From the NCBI RefSeq assembly GCF_032911445.1, contig NZ_JAWJEJ010000001.1, forward strand, positions 2,480,001 to 2,544,000: 64,000 bases of DNA, read 5' to 3'. Both the position numbers and the translations under genes were made by a program. This stretch comes from Sphingomonas sp. HF-S4. GTDB taxonomy: Bacteria > Pseudomonadota > Alphaproteobacteria > Sphingomonadales > Sphingomonadaceae. The notes under the pieces are model-generated. The model ran no database searches and was not told the DNA's origin. It saw only the letters and a list, made by a program, of their open reading frames with translations. Positions 16,562 through 25,611 of this stretch are shown one piece after another (position 1 is the stretch's first letter; the number at the start of each line of letters is the position of its first letter).

Positions 16562-17196
16562 CAGGCCTGGTAGTTCGCGGTAGTCTTCTCCGCCACTTCC
16601 TCGGCAGTCACCTCCGGCGCCAGCTCGATCAGCTCGAACGGGCTGTCGTGATCCGGCCGCGCGAACACCGCCAGATCGGTGATGACCATATCGACCACGT
16701 TCTTGCCAGTGAGCGGCAACGTGCAGCTCGGGATGAACTTCGGGTCGCCGGCTTTGGAGTTGTGCTCCATCACCACGATGATCTTCTTGACCCCCGCGAC
16801 GAGGTCCATCGCGCCGCCCATGCCCTTGATCATCTTGCCCGGGATCATCCAGTTGGCGATGTCGCCGCCTTCGCTGACTTCCATCGCGCCGAGCACGGTC
16901 AGGTCGATATGGCCGCCGCGGATCATCGCGAAGCTGTCCGACGACGAGAAATAGACCGAGCTGGGGAGCTCGCTGATCGTCTGCTTGCCCGCGTTGATCA
17001 GGTCGGGATCCTCCTCGCCCTCATAGGGGAACGGCCCGATGCCGAGCATGCCGTTCTCGGACTGGAGCGTGACTTCGACGCCTTCGGGGATATGGTTGGC
17101 GACCAGCGTCGGGATGCCGATGCCGAGGTTGACGTAGAATCCGTCCTTCAATTCCTTGGCGGCGCGCGCGGCCATTTCGTCACGGGTCCAGGGCAT
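16561..17196 (-). CDS. scoB: 3-oxoacid CoA-transferase subunit B
   Basis: The beta subunit (211 aa) of a succinyl-CoA:3-oxoacid or acetoacetate CoA-transferase, which activates or recycles acetoacetate. The catalytic glutamate lies in SENG (Glu47), and [15 protein letters not shown] precedes it. Its start overlaps the acid phosphatase stop by one base (TAATG). The alpha subunit is two genes upstream, separated by the phosphatase, an unusual arrangement. Confidence 0.96.
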   Translation of the reverse strand: MPWTRDEMAARAAKELKDGFYVNLGIGIPTLVANHIPEGVEVTLQSENGMLGIGPFPYEGEEDPDLINAGKQTISELPSSVYFSSSDSFAMIRGGHIDLTVLGAMEVSEGGDIANWMIPGKMIKGMGGAMDLVAGVKKIIVVMEHNSKAGDPKFIPSCTLPLTGKNVVDMVITDLAVFARPDHDSPFELIELAPEVTAEEVAEKTTANYQA

Positions 17197-18269
17197 TATT
17201 TCTTCTCCTCGGGGTCCGTCCAGCGCGCGTCCGGCGGAAAGATGTCGTCAACGCCGCCCTTCAATCCGGTGCCGTAGACCGGGTTGGGCAGCATGAACCA
17301 GCCCGCGCCCCAAAGCGGCGCGAGCAACGTGCCTTCGACGCTGTTACGGCGCGCGAGCACCGGGGCGTCGGGGGCGTTGAACAAGTCGCTGAAGTCGCCG
17401 AGCTGGTCGCCGGCCATCGCGACGATGCAGTAGCGCTGGGCGATCTTCGCGCGGCGGGCATCCTTGCCGCTCGGCTCGCCTTCGCCGCGCAGCCAGAGCG
17501 TGTCGAACAGGTCCGCCGGCCCGAGACCGGCCTGCTCGAGCGCGGCGGCGGTCTGCGCGGCGCTGGCGACCGACCGGTTCGAATTGAAGATGATGGTGAA
17601 GCCTTCGCGCCGTGCCGCGGCCAGCGCCTCGGCCGCGCCGGGGACCGCGGCGATCTTGTCGGCGCCAGTCTGCTCCCAGCGTGCCCAGCGCGCCGGGTCA
17701 TAGGCCCTTCCGCGAACCGCCTCGTCATACTCATAGCCCAGGTTGAGCAACGCGGTCTCGTCGACGTCAAGCACCACCGCCATCGGGCGCTTGCCGCAGG
17801 GCTCGAACCGCGGATTGTCGAGCGTCGAGCCGGGCGCGAGGACGACCGAGCGGACCTGGCCCTTGTCGCGGCGATAGCCGATCTCGACCTTGAGGTAGTT
17901 CCACAGCGCCTGATAGGCCTGGATGCTCAGCGCCGCCGCCTCGCCCGAGCCGTAGAGGTACTGGATCCCCGCTGGCGCGGTGCTGCCGCGCGCCGCCGGA
18001 GCGCCGGATACGCCGCTGGGTGGGGGGAGCGTGGTCAGCGTGGTGACCTGGACCTTGCTGCCGTCGGGCGCCGTGTAGACCTGGCCCGGCTTGGGCGCCG
18101 CCTGTTGCGCGCGCTTGCGCTCGCGCTTCGACGGGCGGTCCTGCGCGGATTTATAGACACCGGCTCCCGCAGCGAGCGGCGCCGCGATCACCGCGGCGGC
18201 GCAGCCCGAAAGCGACGTCGCCACGATGGCCGCGATCGCGAGCCCGGCCGGGAGCCGCGCCGGGATCAC
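17196..18269 (-). CDS. Lipoprotein e(P4)-type HAD acid phosphatase / 5'-nucleotidase
   Basis: A 357-residue lipoprotein: the lipobox TSLSGC places the lipidated cysteine at residue 23. The C-terminal ~200 residues are a HAD class C acid phosphatase with DVDET at 168-172 (Asp168 nucleophile, Asp170 general acid), NSNRS near 220 and GDQLGDF as the final acidic motif. Family members dephosphorylate nucleotides outside the cytoplasm. A basic linker (residues ~45-60) and a Pro/Ser-rich stretch precede the domain. It overlaps scoA by four bases (ATGA) and scoB by one, so it is translated within the CoA-transferase operon. Confidence 0.9.
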   Translation of the reverse strand: MIPARLPAGLAIAAIVATSLSGCAAAVIAAPLAAGAGVYKSAQDRPSKRERKRAQQAAPKPGQVYTAPDGSKVQVTTLTTLPPPSGVSGAPAARGSTAPAGIQYLYGSGEAAALSIQAYQALWNYLKVEIGYRRDKGQVRSVVLAPGSTLDNPRFEPCGKRPMAVVLDVDETALLNLGYEYDEAVRGRAYDPARWARWEQTGADKIAAVPGAAEALAAARREGFTIIFNSNRSVASAAQTAAALEQAGLGPADLFDTLWLRGEGEPSGKDARRAKIAQRYCIVAMAGDQLGDFSDLFNAPDAPVLARRNSVEGTLLAPLWGAGWFMLPNPVYGTGLKGGVDDIFPPDARWTDPEEKK

Positions 18270-18973
18270 GCCGCCTCGCGCGGGCGCACGGTGCGGAATT
18301 CGATCTTCTTGTCGTACGGCGCGCCGACGATCAGCCGCTTCACATAGATGCCGGGCAAGTGGATCGCATCGGGATCGAGGCTGCCGACGGGCACGACTTC
18401 CTCGACCTCGGCGACGCAGATCTTGCCCGCGGTGGCCATCGGCTGGTTGAAGTTGCGCGCGGTCTTCCGAAAGATCAGGTTCCCCGCCTCGTCGGCCTTC
18501 CAGCCCTTGATGATCGAAAGGTCGGCGCGGATGCCGCGCTCGAGCACATATTCCTCGCCGTCGAAAACCTTCACTTCCTTGCCCTCGGCCACCTGGGTGC
18601 CGACGCCGGTCTTGGTGTAGAAGCCGGGGATGCCCGCCCCGCCCGCCCGGCAGCGCTCGGCGAGCGTTCCCTGCGGGCAGAACTCGACCTCGAGCTCGCC
18701 GCTCAGATATTGCCGCTCGAACTCCTTGTTCTCGCCGACATAGGAAGAAATCATCTTCCGGACCTGGCGGCTGCGCAGCAGCTTGCCGAGCCCCTCATTG
18801 TCGATCCCGGCATTGTTCGAGGCGATGGTGAGGTCCTTGACCCCTGCAGCCTGGATCGCGTCGATCAGCCGCTCCGGGATGCCGCATAGGCCGAACCCGC
18901 CGGCACACAGCGTCATGCCGTCGAACAGCAGCCCTTCCAGCGCTGCTTCGGCGTTGGGGTAGAGCTTCTTCAT
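18266..18973 (-). CDS. scoA: 3-oxoacid CoA-transferase subunit A
   Basis: The alpha subunit (235 aa) of the 3-oxoacid CoA-transferase. The CoA-binding glycine motif [10 protein letters not shown] lies near residues 25-34, with [11 protein letters not shown] around 53-63. The start at 18973 ([12 protein letters not shown]) has a GGAGAG site; the ORF extends upstream to 19051 but without family sequence. First gene of a four-gene overlapping operon. Confidence 0.96.
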   Translation of the reverse strand: MKKLYPNAEAALEGLLFDGMTLCAGGFGLCGIPERLIDAIQAAGVKDLTIASNNAGIDNEGLGKLLRSRQVRKMISSYVGENKEFERQYLSGELEVEFCPQGTLAERCRAGGAGIPGFYTKTGVGTQVAEGKEVKVFDGEEYVLERGIRADLSIIKGWKADEAGNLIFRKTARNFNQPMATAGKICVAEVEEVVPVGSLDPDAIHLPGIYVKRLIVGAPYDKKIEFRTVRPREAA

Positions 18974-19162
18974 GGACGATTCTCTCCTGGCTTGCGCGGG
19001 CGATAATCCGCGCGTTGCCGGCGGGTCAAGCGAACCTGAACTTACGCTCAACTCGCGGTTGGGGGATAGGATCGAAGCGGCAGGTTACAAGCCCCGAATC
19101 CTTCAGGAAAATGCAAATGTTGCATAATTGTGACGGTTTGCCGCAACGCAGCATCGCCGTGA

Positions 19163-19190
19163 TTGACCCCTTGGAAGCAAACCCTACCTA
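19163..19190 (+). promoter_or_regulatory. Candidate sigma70-type promoter of the beta-barrel gene
   Basis: TTGACC (19163-19168), 16 bases, then TACCTA (19185-19190). This would start transcription near 19197, some 48 bases before the ATG at 19245. The -35 match is good, the -10 match weak. Confidence 0.4.
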
Positions 19191-19244
19191 GCGCGCCCCG
19201 GCCCTGTTCTGGGACCGGCGAAGACCAATACGAAGGAATAAAAA

Positions 19245-19760
19245 ATGCGTTTGTTCGCAGTGTCGGCGCTCGCCCTCGCGACTCTTGCCACCCCCGCTTT
19301 CGCTCAGGAAGCATCGACCTTCACTGGCCCGCGCGCGGAAGTCGTCGCCGGCTGGGATCATGTCGGCGGCAATGGCGAAGGCGCCTCGGGCTTCACCTAT
19401 GGTGGCGCGCTCGGCTATGATGCGCAGCTCGGCAGCGCGGTGCTCGGCGCCGAAGTCGAAGTCACCGGCGCAACTACCGACCGTGACGGCGTCAGCGCCG
19501 GCCGCGACCTCTATGTCGGCGGCCGCATCGGCTTCGTCGCCATGCCGAACACCCTGGTCTACGCCAAGGGTGGCCTGACCAACGCGCGCGTCAACATCGA
19601 CACGTTCGGCGGGGTCAATACCGACGGCTATCGCTTCGGCGGCGGCGTCGAGCATGATTTCGGCGGCTTCTACGGCAAGGTCGAGTATCGCTACTCGCGC
19701 TACGAGGAACTCGACCTCAACCGCGACCAGGTGCTCGCCGGCATCGGCATCCGCTTCTAA
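19245..19760 (+). CDS. Outer membrane beta-barrel protein (OmpW/Omp25-like small porin family)
   Basis: A 171-residue exported protein with a signal peptide (cleavage after ATPAFA) and alternating amphipathic strands ending in the outer-membrane signature GIRF, with a C-terminal Phe. It resembles the eight-stranded Omp25/31 or porin-family barrels of alphaproteobacteria. A GAAGGA ribosome-binding site lies 10 bases before the ATG. A strong terminator follows at 19776. Likely monocistronic; role probably structural or adhesive. Confidence 0.88.
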   Translation: MRLFAVSALALATLATPAFAQEASTFTGPRAEVVAGWDHVGGNGEGASGFTYGGALGYDAQLGSAVLGAEVEVTGATTDRDGVSAGRDLYVGGRIGFVAMPNTLVYAKGGLTNARVNIDTFGGVNTDGYRFGGGVEHDFGGFYGKVEYRYSRYEELDLNRDQVLAGIGIRF

Positions 19761-19775
19761 GCGAACGCCTTGAGG

Positions 19776-19811
19776 AAAGGGCCGCGCGGGCATTGCCTGC
19801 GCGGCCCTTTT
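19776..19811 (+). terminator. Rho-independent terminator
   Basis: AAAGGGCCGCGC (19776-19787) pairs with GCGCGGCCCTTT (19799-19810), an 11-12 bp stem followed by T-rich sequence (TTTTG). It closes the beta-barrel gene. Confidence 0.85.
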
Positions 19812-19843
19812 GCGTTCGGCGCGCGCCCGGTTAGGAAGGGCGC

Positions 19844-21496
19844 ATGACCAAGCTTCGCACCGGCGGCCGCATCCTTGTCGACAACCTGCTCGCACAAGGC
19901 TGCGATCGAATCTTCCATGTGCCCGGCGAGAGCTTCCTCGCGGTGCTCGACGCGCTCCACGACACGCCCGAGATCGACGTGGTGACATGCCGGCAGGAGG
20001 GCGGGGTGGGCTTCATGGCCTGCGCCGACGGGGCGATGACCGGACGCCCGGGGGTCGCCTTCGTCACGCGCGGACCGGGCGCGACCAACGCCTCGATCGG
20101 CGTGCATGTCGCGATGCAGGATTCGCAGCCGATGATCCTGTTCATCGGCGACGTCGACCGCGGGATGCGCGACCGCGAAGGTTTCCAGGAAGTCGATTTT
20201 CCCGCGATGTTTGCGCCGCTCGCCAAATGGGCGACCCGAATCGAGGACGCCGCGCGGATCCCCGAATATATCGCGCGCGCATGGCAGGTCGCCCAGGCAG
20301 GACGCCCCGGCCCGGTGGTGATCGCACTCCCCGAGGACATGCTGCGGGACGAAGTCGAGGCGCTCGACCGTCCGCCGCTGCCGCGAGTCAACCAGGCGCC
20401 GGACCGGCACGCGATGCAGGCGATGGCGGGGCTGATGCAGCAGGCCGAGCGCCCGATCGCGATCGTCGGCGGCGCGGGCTGGACCCCCGCCGCGGGCGCC
20501 GCCTTCGCCACCTTTGCCGAGCGGATCGGCCTGCCCGTCGCCAGCGCCTTCCGCCGCCAGGACGCGCTCCCTGCGGGGTCGACCGCCTATGCCGGCAATC
20601 TCGGCTATGGTCCCAATCCCAAGCTCGTCTCGCGGATCCGGGGTGCCGACCTGATCCTGGCGGTCGGCACGCGGCTGGGCGAGGCGACGACCGACGGCTA
20701 TGCGCTGATCACCCCCGATCATCCGGGACAGACGCTGATCCACGTCCACCCCGACCCCAACGAGATCGGCCGCGTCTATCGCGCCGATGTCGCGATCTGC
20801 GCCGACATGGCGAGCTTCACGGCAGCGGCGAGCCACGAGAATATCGGCGCGGTGCGCGGCGGCGCGGCGCGCGAGGCGCATGCCGAATGGCTCGACTGGT
20901 CGACGCCCCGCCCGCGCGAAGGCGTGACGCTCGATCTTGGCCAGTGCGTGCTGGCGATGCGCGAGGCGATGCCGGCCGACACCATCATCTGCAATGGCGC
21001 GGGCAATTTCTCGGCGTGGTGGCATCGGTACTGGCGCTACGGCCCCCAGCCCTCGCAGCTCGCTCCCACTGCCGGCGCGATGGGCTATGGCGTCCCTGCA
21101 GCGGTCGCCGGCAAGCTGCGCGCGCCCGAACGACACGTGGTCGCGCTGGCCGGCGACGGCGACTTCCTGATGAACGGCCAGGAGCTCGCCACTGCGGTCC
21201 AGCACCATGCCGACATCCTCGTCCTCGTCATCGACAACGGCGCCTACGGCACGATCCGCATGCACCAGGAGCGTGAATATCCGTCGCGCCTCTCGGGGAC
21301 CAAGCTGCACAATCCCGATTTCACCGCGCTCGGCCGCGCCTATGGCGCCTGGTCCGAAACGGTCGAGCGGACCGAGGATTTCGCCCCCGCGCTCGCCCGC
21401 GCGCTGGCCGAGACCGGGGTTCGGCTGCTACACCTCAAGACCGACGTCGAATTCATCAGCCCGGCCACCACGATCAGCGCGATTCGCGGGAGCTGA
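19844..21496 (+). CDS. ThDP-dependent enzyme (acetolactate synthase-like)
   Basis: A 550-residue thiamine diphosphate enzyme with the three-domain layout of acetolactate synthase large subunits and benzoylformate or oxalyl-CoA decarboxylase relatives. The conserved ThDP-activating glutamate is Glu52 (CRQEGG); the metal/ThDP motif starts GDGDF near residue 437 and ends with an Asn in IDNGAYG. The FAD-site residues typical of true acetolactate synthases are not clear, and no small subunit (ilvH) follows, so a decarboxylase or lyase is as likely as branched-chain synthesis. Confidence 0.88.
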   Translation: MTKLRTGGRILVDNLLAQGCDRIFHVPGESFLAVLDALHDTPEIDVVTCRQEGGVGFMACADGAMTGRPGVAFVTRGPGATNASIGVHVAMQDSQPMILFIGDVDRGMRDREGFQEVDFPAMFAPLAKWATRIEDAARIPEYIARAWQVAQAGRPGPVVIALPEDMLRDEVEALDRPPLPRVNQAPDRHAMQAMAGLMQQAERPIAIVGGAGWTPAAGAAFATFAERIGLPVASAFRRQDALPAGSTAYAGNLGYGPNPKLVSRIRGADLILAVGTRLGEATTDGYALITPDHPGQTLIHVHPDPNEIGRVYRADVAICADMASFTAAASHENIGAVRGGAAREAHAEWLDWSTPRPREGVTLDLGQCVLAMREAMPADTIICNGAGNFSAWWHRYWRYGPQPSQLAPTAGAMGYGVPAAVAGKLRAPERHVVALAGDGDFLMNGQELATAVQHHADILVLVIDNGAYGTIRMHQEREYPSRLSGTKLHNPDFTALGRAYGAWSETVERTEDFAPALARALAETGVRLLHLKTDVEFISPATTISAIRGS

Positions 21497-21536
21497 GCGG
21501 CACGCGGCCTCTATAATGGAGGCGAGGGAGATCGGC

Positions 21537-21776
21537 ATGGGTTGGAAGAGCGCGCATATCGGCAAGGAAGGCGACCCGTTCGCGCTTTCGGGCGTCAAGG
21601 TATGGCACGAGCAATGGCGCTGGCTCGGCAGCAAGACCGTGATGCTGCCCAATCCGCTCGAGCCCGGCCAGACCCAGTCGTACATGGTCTGCGAGATCGG
21701 CAACGTGCGCCGCCCGGTCCGCTTCGCCGCGAGCAAGCTGGCGAGCGGGCTCTGGTCGTTCTACGTCCCCGACTGA
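21537..21776 (+). CDS. Small hypothetical protein
   Basis: A 79-residue soluble protein starting MGWKSAHIGKEGDPF, with GAGGGAG ten bases before the ATG. A run of aromatic residues (VKVWHEQWRWLG) and a compact beta-rich pattern suggest a small globular fold. No family is recognised. It follows the ThDP enzyme by 40 bases and may be co-transcribed. An in-frame ATG at 21516 would add seven residues. Confidence 0.65.
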   Translation: MGWKSAHIGKEGDPFALSGVKVWHEQWRWLGSKTVMLPNPLEPGQTQSYMVCEIGNVRRPVRFAASKLASGLWSFYVPD

Positions 21777-21780
21777 CGCG

Positions 21781-21811
21781 AAAAGGGCGGCCCCTTGCGG
21801 AGCCGCCCCTT
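21781..21811 (-). terminator. Terminator of the CsbD-like gene
   Basis: GGGCGGC (21785-21791) pairs with GCCGCCC (21802-21808); on the minus strand the stem is followed by TTTTCG. It lies between two converging genes and may serve both. Confidence 0.75.
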
Positions 21812-21829
21812 CCTGCGAGACGTCCAGCG

Positions 21830-22000
21830 TCAGATGTCGTCGCCGAGCGCACCCTTGACCTTGCCGGCGAACTGCTGGCCCTTGCCCTTCAGCTCCTGCG
21901 CGGCGCCTTCGTCGCGGGTCTCGGGATTGTTGCTCTCCTGCTTGACCTTGCCAATCGCCTCATTGACGTTGCCCTTGATCTTGTCGACGAGTTCGCCCAT
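21830..22000 (-). CDS. CsbD family stress protein
   Basis: A 56-residue, Lys/Glu/Gly-rich hydrophilic protein starting MGELVDKIKGNVNEAIG, the hallmark of the CsbD (YjbJ-like) family of small general-stress proteins. The repeat-like KGKGQQFAGKVKGALG at the end is also typical. Function in the family is not known; expression usually rises under stress. The ORF is short but codon usage and family match are clear. Confidence 0.9.
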   Translation of the reverse strand: MGELVDKIKGNVNEAIGKVKQESNNPETRDEGAAQELKGKGQQFAGKVKGALGDDI

Positions 22001-22091
22001 GATTTCAAACTCCTAGCCAGAATCGGCGCGTGACTGCGCCCAGTATGTGCGTGCTCCTCAACAACGGTTCACGGCCTGCGGGGTTCCTGCG

Positions 22092-22688
22092 ATGCCCGAT
22101 CGGATTGCCGAACATTATGAGCGCCACGCCCACGCGTTCGACGCAGCCCGCAGCAGGGACCTCGTCGAACAAGCCTGGCTCGACCGCTTTCTGCTCGCCG
22201 TACCCAAAAGCGGACATATCCTCGATCTTGGCTGCGGCGCCGGCGAACCGATCGCCCGTTACCTGATCGATCGCGACCGCCACCTCACCGGCGTCGACGT
22301 CTCCGAGCGGATGATCACCCTCGCCCGCACCCGGTTCGGTCGGCACCGCTGGATCTGCGGCGACATACGCGCGGTCGAAGTCGAAGGGCCGTTCCACGGC
22401 GTAATCGCCTGGGACAGCCTCTTCCATCTCCGCCCGGAGGAGCAGGCGGAAATGATCGCAAAAGCGGCGGAATGGCTGGAGCCCGGCGGCGCCCTGCTGT
22501 TCAACACCGGCTCGGCGCGGGACGTGACGATCGGCTGCCAGTTCGGCGACGAACTCTACCATGCCAGCCTGGCGCCCGCCGAGTATCGCGCATTGTTCGC
22601 CGAGCATGGGATGATCGAAGTCGCCTTCGCTCCCGACGATCACGCCACCGGCGGCAGAACGATCTGGCTGGTGCGCAGGCAGCAGTGA
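22092..22688 (+). CDS. Class I SAM-dependent methyltransferase
   Basis: A 198-residue methyltransferase. SAM-binding motif LDLGCGAGEP lies at residues 44-53, an acidic GVDVSERM follows, and ICGDIRAVE gives motif II. Resembles small Methyltransf_25-type enzymes whose substrate is not predictable. The ATG at 22092 gives MPDRIAEHYERHA; an in-frame start at 22047 would add 15 residues lacking family similarity. Confidence 0.85.
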   Translation: MPDRIAEHYERHAHAFDAARSRDLVEQAWLDRFLLAVPKSGHILDLGCGAGEPIARYLIDRDRHLTGVDVSERMITLARTRFGRHRWICGDIRAVEVEGPFHGVIAWDSLFHLRPEEQAEMIAKAAEWLEPGGALLFNTGSARDVTIGCQFGDELYHASLAPAEYRALFAEHGMIEVAFAPDDHATGGRTIWLVRRQQ

Positions 22689-22727
22689 ATCCTTTGTGCC
22701 GACGGGAGATCGCGGCTAGCGGGCGGC

Positions 22728-23519
22728 ATGCAGCTGTCCTTCGAAGTCCTGACATTCTTGCTTGCCATCGCGTTCCTGGCGGGCGCCGTGGACGCGCTTG
22801 CCGGCGGCGGCGGCCTACTGACGATTCCCGCGCTGATGGCGGCCGGCATCCCGCCCGTGTCCGCGATCGCCACCAACAAGCTGCAGAGTACGATCGGGAC
22901 CTCCTCGGCGTTCTTGACCTTCCTGCGCGCCGGTCACGTCGACCTGCGGCAATTCGCCCTGCCCGCAATCGGTGCGTTCGCGGGTTCGATCGCGGGCGCC
23001 ACGGCAGTCCAGTTCATCGATCCCGCCTTCCTGGCGGCGTTCGTGCCGATCCTGCTGGTCGCGATGGGGATGTACTTCCTGCTCGCGCCGCCGATGAGCG
23101 ATGTCGAGCGTCACGCGCGGATCGGCCGCGGGGCGCTGACGCTGATCGTCACGGCAATCGGTTTCTATGACGGCTTTTTCGGCCCTGGCACCGGCTCGTT
23201 CCTTACGACTGCGCTGGTCGCGCTGGCCGGGCTTGGGCTTGTACGCGCGATCGCGAATACCAAGTTCCTCAATCTCGCCACCAACTTTGCGGGACTGCTC
23301 GCGATGGTCGCGGGCGGCAAGGTGCTGTGGCTGCTCGGACTGGGCATGGCCGGGGCAAACGTGGCGGGCAATCAGCTCGGCGCGCGCCTAGCGATCCGAT
23401 TTGGCGGCAAGGGCGTTCGCCCGCTGCTGGTGGTAATGTCGTTCGCGTTGACGATCAAACTGCTCTCCGACCCTGCCAATCCGTTGTGGCGCGCGATCGG
23501 CTGGACGCCGCAGTTCTAG
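22728..23519 (+). CDS. TSUP (TauE/SafE) family permease
   Basis: A 263-residue inner-membrane protein with about eight hydrophobic helices arranged as two similar halves, each beginning with a glycine-rich motif ([14 protein letters not shown] and [12 protein letters not shown]). This is the TSUP family (YfcA-like), thought to export or import sulfur-containing anions such as sulfite or sulfoacetate. It converges with the thiS-thiG gene, overlapping its stop by four bases; a link to thiazole sulfur chemistry is only suggestive. Confidence 0.92.
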   Translation: MQLSFEVLTFLLAIAFLAGAVDALAGGGGLLTIPALMAAGIPPVSAIATNKLQSTIGTSSAFLTFLRAGHVDLRQFALPAIGAFAGSIAGATAVQFIDPAFLAAFVPILLVAMGMYFLLAPPMSDVERHARIGRGALTLIVTAIGFYDGFFGPGTGSFLTTALVALAGLGLVRAIANTKFLNLATNFAGLLAMVAGGKVLWLLGLGMAGANVAGNQLGARLAIRFGGKGVRPLLVVMSFALTIKLLSDPANPLWRAIGWTPQF

Positions 23520-24520
23520 ATCAGCCCCGCCAGCGGGCTGCTCGGATCGGCATAGCGCCGCTTGGGCATGCGGCCCGCGCGGTACGACAGCCTTCCCGCC
23601 TCCACCGCCGCCTTCATCGCCGCCGCCATCAGCACCGGGTCCTTGGCCTCGGCGATCGCGGTGTTCATCAGCACGCCGTCGCAGCCCAGTTCCATCGCCA
23701 CCGCCGCGTCGCTCGCCGCGCCGACGCCGGCATCGACCAGCACCGGCACCTTGGCGCCCTCGACGATCAGCCGGATCGTCACCTGGTTCTGGACACCGAG
23801 CCCTGATCCGATCGGCGCGCCGAGCGGCATGATCGCCACGGCGCCGACATCCTCGAGCCGCTTCGCCGCGATCGGATCGTCTACGCAATAGACCATCGGC
23901 TTGAAGCCTTCCTTGGCCAGGATCTCGGTCGCGCGCAGCGTCTCGACCATGTCGGGATAGAGCGTCCGCGCCTCGCCGAGCACTTCGAGCTTGACCAGCT
24001 CCCAGCCCCCCGCCTCGCGCGCCAGCCGCAGCGTGCGGATCGCGCTCTCGGCATCGAAGCAGCCCGCGGTGTTGGGCAGGTAGGTGATCTTCTTGGGATC
24101 GATATAATCGGTGAGCATCGGCGCGTTGGGGTCGCTGACGTTGACCCGGCGCACCGCGACGGTGACGATCTCCGCCCCGCTCGCCGCCACCGCCGCGGCG
24201 TTCTGCTCGAAATCCTTGTACTTGCCGGTGCCGACGATCAGTCGCGAGCGGAAGGTCTTGCCCGCGACGCTCCACGTGTCTTCGTCGATCGGCCGGGCAT
24301 GGTCGCCCCCCCCAACGAAATGAACGATCTCGAGCTCGTCGCCGTCGCCGACGATCACCTCGCCCAGCGTCGAGCGCGGCACCACTTCGAGGTTGCGCTC
24401 GACCGCGATCTTCTCGGGCACCATGCCGAGCTGCTCGGCAAGTTGCAGGAGGGTGAGGCCCGCGGAGACGCGCTTGTGCTCGCCGTTGACGACAATGCTG
24501 ACGGTACCGTCGGTGTGCAC
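23516..24520 (-). CDS. thiG: Sulfur carrier ThiS - thiazole synthase ThiG fusion
   Basis: A 334-residue fusion. Residues 1-72 are ThiS-like ([15 protein letters not shown] onward) and end in a glycine run GGG at 70-72, where free ThiS would carry its thiocarboxylate. Residues ~80-334 are ThiG, with the Schiff-base lysine probably Lys177 (ELVKLEVLG) and phosphate-binding loops near the C-terminus. ThiG makes the thiazole moiety of thiamine from deoxyxylulose 5-phosphate. No THI-box riboswitch is visible upstream; instead a REP-like palindrome follows the start region. Confidence 0.94.
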   Translation of the reverse strand: MHTDGTVSIVVNGEHKRVSAGLTLLQLAEQLGMVPEKIAVERNLEVVPRSTLGEVIVGDGDELEIVHFVGGGDHARPIDEDTWSVAGKTFRSRLIVGTGKYKDFEQNAAAVAASGAEIVTVAVRRVNVSDPNAPMLTDYIDPKKITYLPNTAGCFDAESAIRTLRLAREAGGWELVKLEVLGEARTLYPDMVETLRATEILAKEGFKPMVYCVDDPIAAKRLEDVGAVAIMPLGAPIGSGLGVQNQVTIRLIVEGAKVPVLVDAGVGAASDAAVAMELGCDGVLMNTAIAEAKDPVLMAAAMKAAVEAGRLSYRAGRMPKRRYADPSSPLAGLI

Positions 24521-24532
24521 GCGCTGTAACCT

Positions 24533-24575
24533 CCGTTCGGGCTGAGCCGCCCTTCGACAAGCTCAGGGCGAACGG
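24533..24575. repeat. REP-like palindrome upstream of thiS-thiG
   Basis: CCGTTCGGGCTGAGC (24533-24547) and GCTCAGGGCGAACGG (24561-24575) are inverted with two mismatches around CCCTTCGACAA. It occupies the 5' region of the thiS-thiG gene on the minus strand. Confidence 0.75.
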
Positions 24576-24657
24576 GAAAGGGCCAGCGGCCCGATTTGAT
24601 CGCTGACGCTGGCTCATATAGAGGCGATGCACGGACCCGCAACCGAAAGGCACCGGC

Positions 24658-25092
24658 TTGGCCGATACGATCTACGTCCTCAACGGCCCCAACCTCAATC
24701 TGCTGGGGCTGCGCGAGCCGGAGATCTACGGCTCGGCGACGCTCGACGACATTGCCGGCGACCTGGAAGACCGTGCGCGCGACCTCGACCTCGAGATCGA
24801 CCTGCGCCAGTCGAACCACGAAGGCCACCTCATCGACTGGCTGCACGAGGCGCAGGCCCGCGGCGCCAAGGCGGTGCTGCTCAATGCCGGTGCGTTCACC
24901 CACACCAGCCTGGCGCTCTACGACGCGATCCGCGCGATCAAGACGCCGGTGATCGAAGTCCATCTCTCCAACCCGCATGCGCGCGAGGAATATCGTCACC
25001 ACAGCTATGTCGGCATGGCGGCGAAGGGAACCATCGCCGGTTTCGGTGCGCTGTCCTATACGCTTGCGCTTGAAGCCGCGGCGCGTCTCTGA
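24658..25092 (+). CDS. aroQ: Type II 3-dehydroquinate dehydratase
   Basis: AroQ (144 aa) dehydrates 3-dehydroquinate in the shikimate pathway; the type II enzyme is a small dodecameric protein. Catalytic Tyr24 in EPEIYG and His102 in EVHLSN are present, as is GPNLNLLG near the N-terminus. The start is a TTG at 24658 preceded by CGAAAGG; no ATG fits. It lies 36 bases before accB, and this aroQ-accB-accC order is common in alphaproteobacteria. Confidence 0.96.
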   Translation: MADTIYVLNGPNLNLLGLREPEIYGSATLDDIAGDLEDRARDLDLEIDLRQSNHEGHLIDWLHEAQARGAKAVLLNAGAFTHTSLALYDAIRAIKTPVIEVHLSNPHAREEYRHHSYVGMAAKGTIAGFGALSYTLALEAAARL

Positions 25093-25128
25093 CATGAGCG
25101 CGCGCTTTCATCGAATGAAGGGTCGCTT

Positions 25129-25605
25129 GTGACCGAAGACAACAGACAGGGTGCGATGCACGTCGATATTCAGCTGGTCCGCCAGCTCGCCGCCGTGCTC
25201 GACGAGACGCAGCTTACCGAAATCGAAGTCGAGGACGGCGAACGCCGCGTGCGCGTCGCGCGCACCGTGACCGCCGCCCCGGCAGTGCACTATGCTCCCG
25301 CCCCGGCCGCAGCGGCACCGATCGCCGCCGCCGCGCCCGCCGAAGTCGGCGCACCCGCGCCCGCCCCCGCGGCGAACGCAGTCAAGTCGCCGATGGTCGG
25401 CACCGCATATCTCAAGCCCAATCCCGAGGCGAAAAGCTTCGTCGGCGTGGGCGACAAGGTCGCCGCGGGCGACACGCTGCTGATCATCGAGGCGATGAAG
25501 GTAATGAACCCGATCCAGGCACCCGCCGCCGGTACGGTCAAAGCCATCCTCGTCGAGAACGGCCAGCCGGTCGAGTTCGATCAGCCGCTCGTCGTCGTCG
25601 AGTAA
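25129..25605 (+). CDS. accB: Acetyl-CoA carboxylase biotin carboxyl carrier protein
   Basis: BCCP (158 aa), the biotinylated subunit of acetyl-CoA carboxylase in fatty acid synthesis. The biotin attachment motif EAMKVMN places the modified Lys at residue 124. An Ala/Pro-rich linker (residues ~48-84) separates the N-terminal helix from the lipoyl-like domain. The likely start is GTG at 25129, with GAAGGG upstream; an in-frame ATG at 25156 is an alternative. Confidence 0.97.
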   Translation: MTEDNRQGAMHVDIQLVRQLAAVLDETQLTEIEVEDGERRVRVARTVTAAPAVHYAPAPAAAAPIAAAAPAEVGAPAPAPAANAVKSPMVGTAYLKPNPEAKSFVGVGDKVAAGDTLLIIEAMKVMNPIQAPAAGTVKAILVENGQPVEFDQPLVVVE

Positions 25606-25611
25606 ATCGCC

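Noticed and set aside
24521..24657. TPP (THI-box) riboswitch upstream of thiS-thiG
   Set aside because: No CTGAGA-type core or matching stems; the region holds a REP-like palindrome instead.
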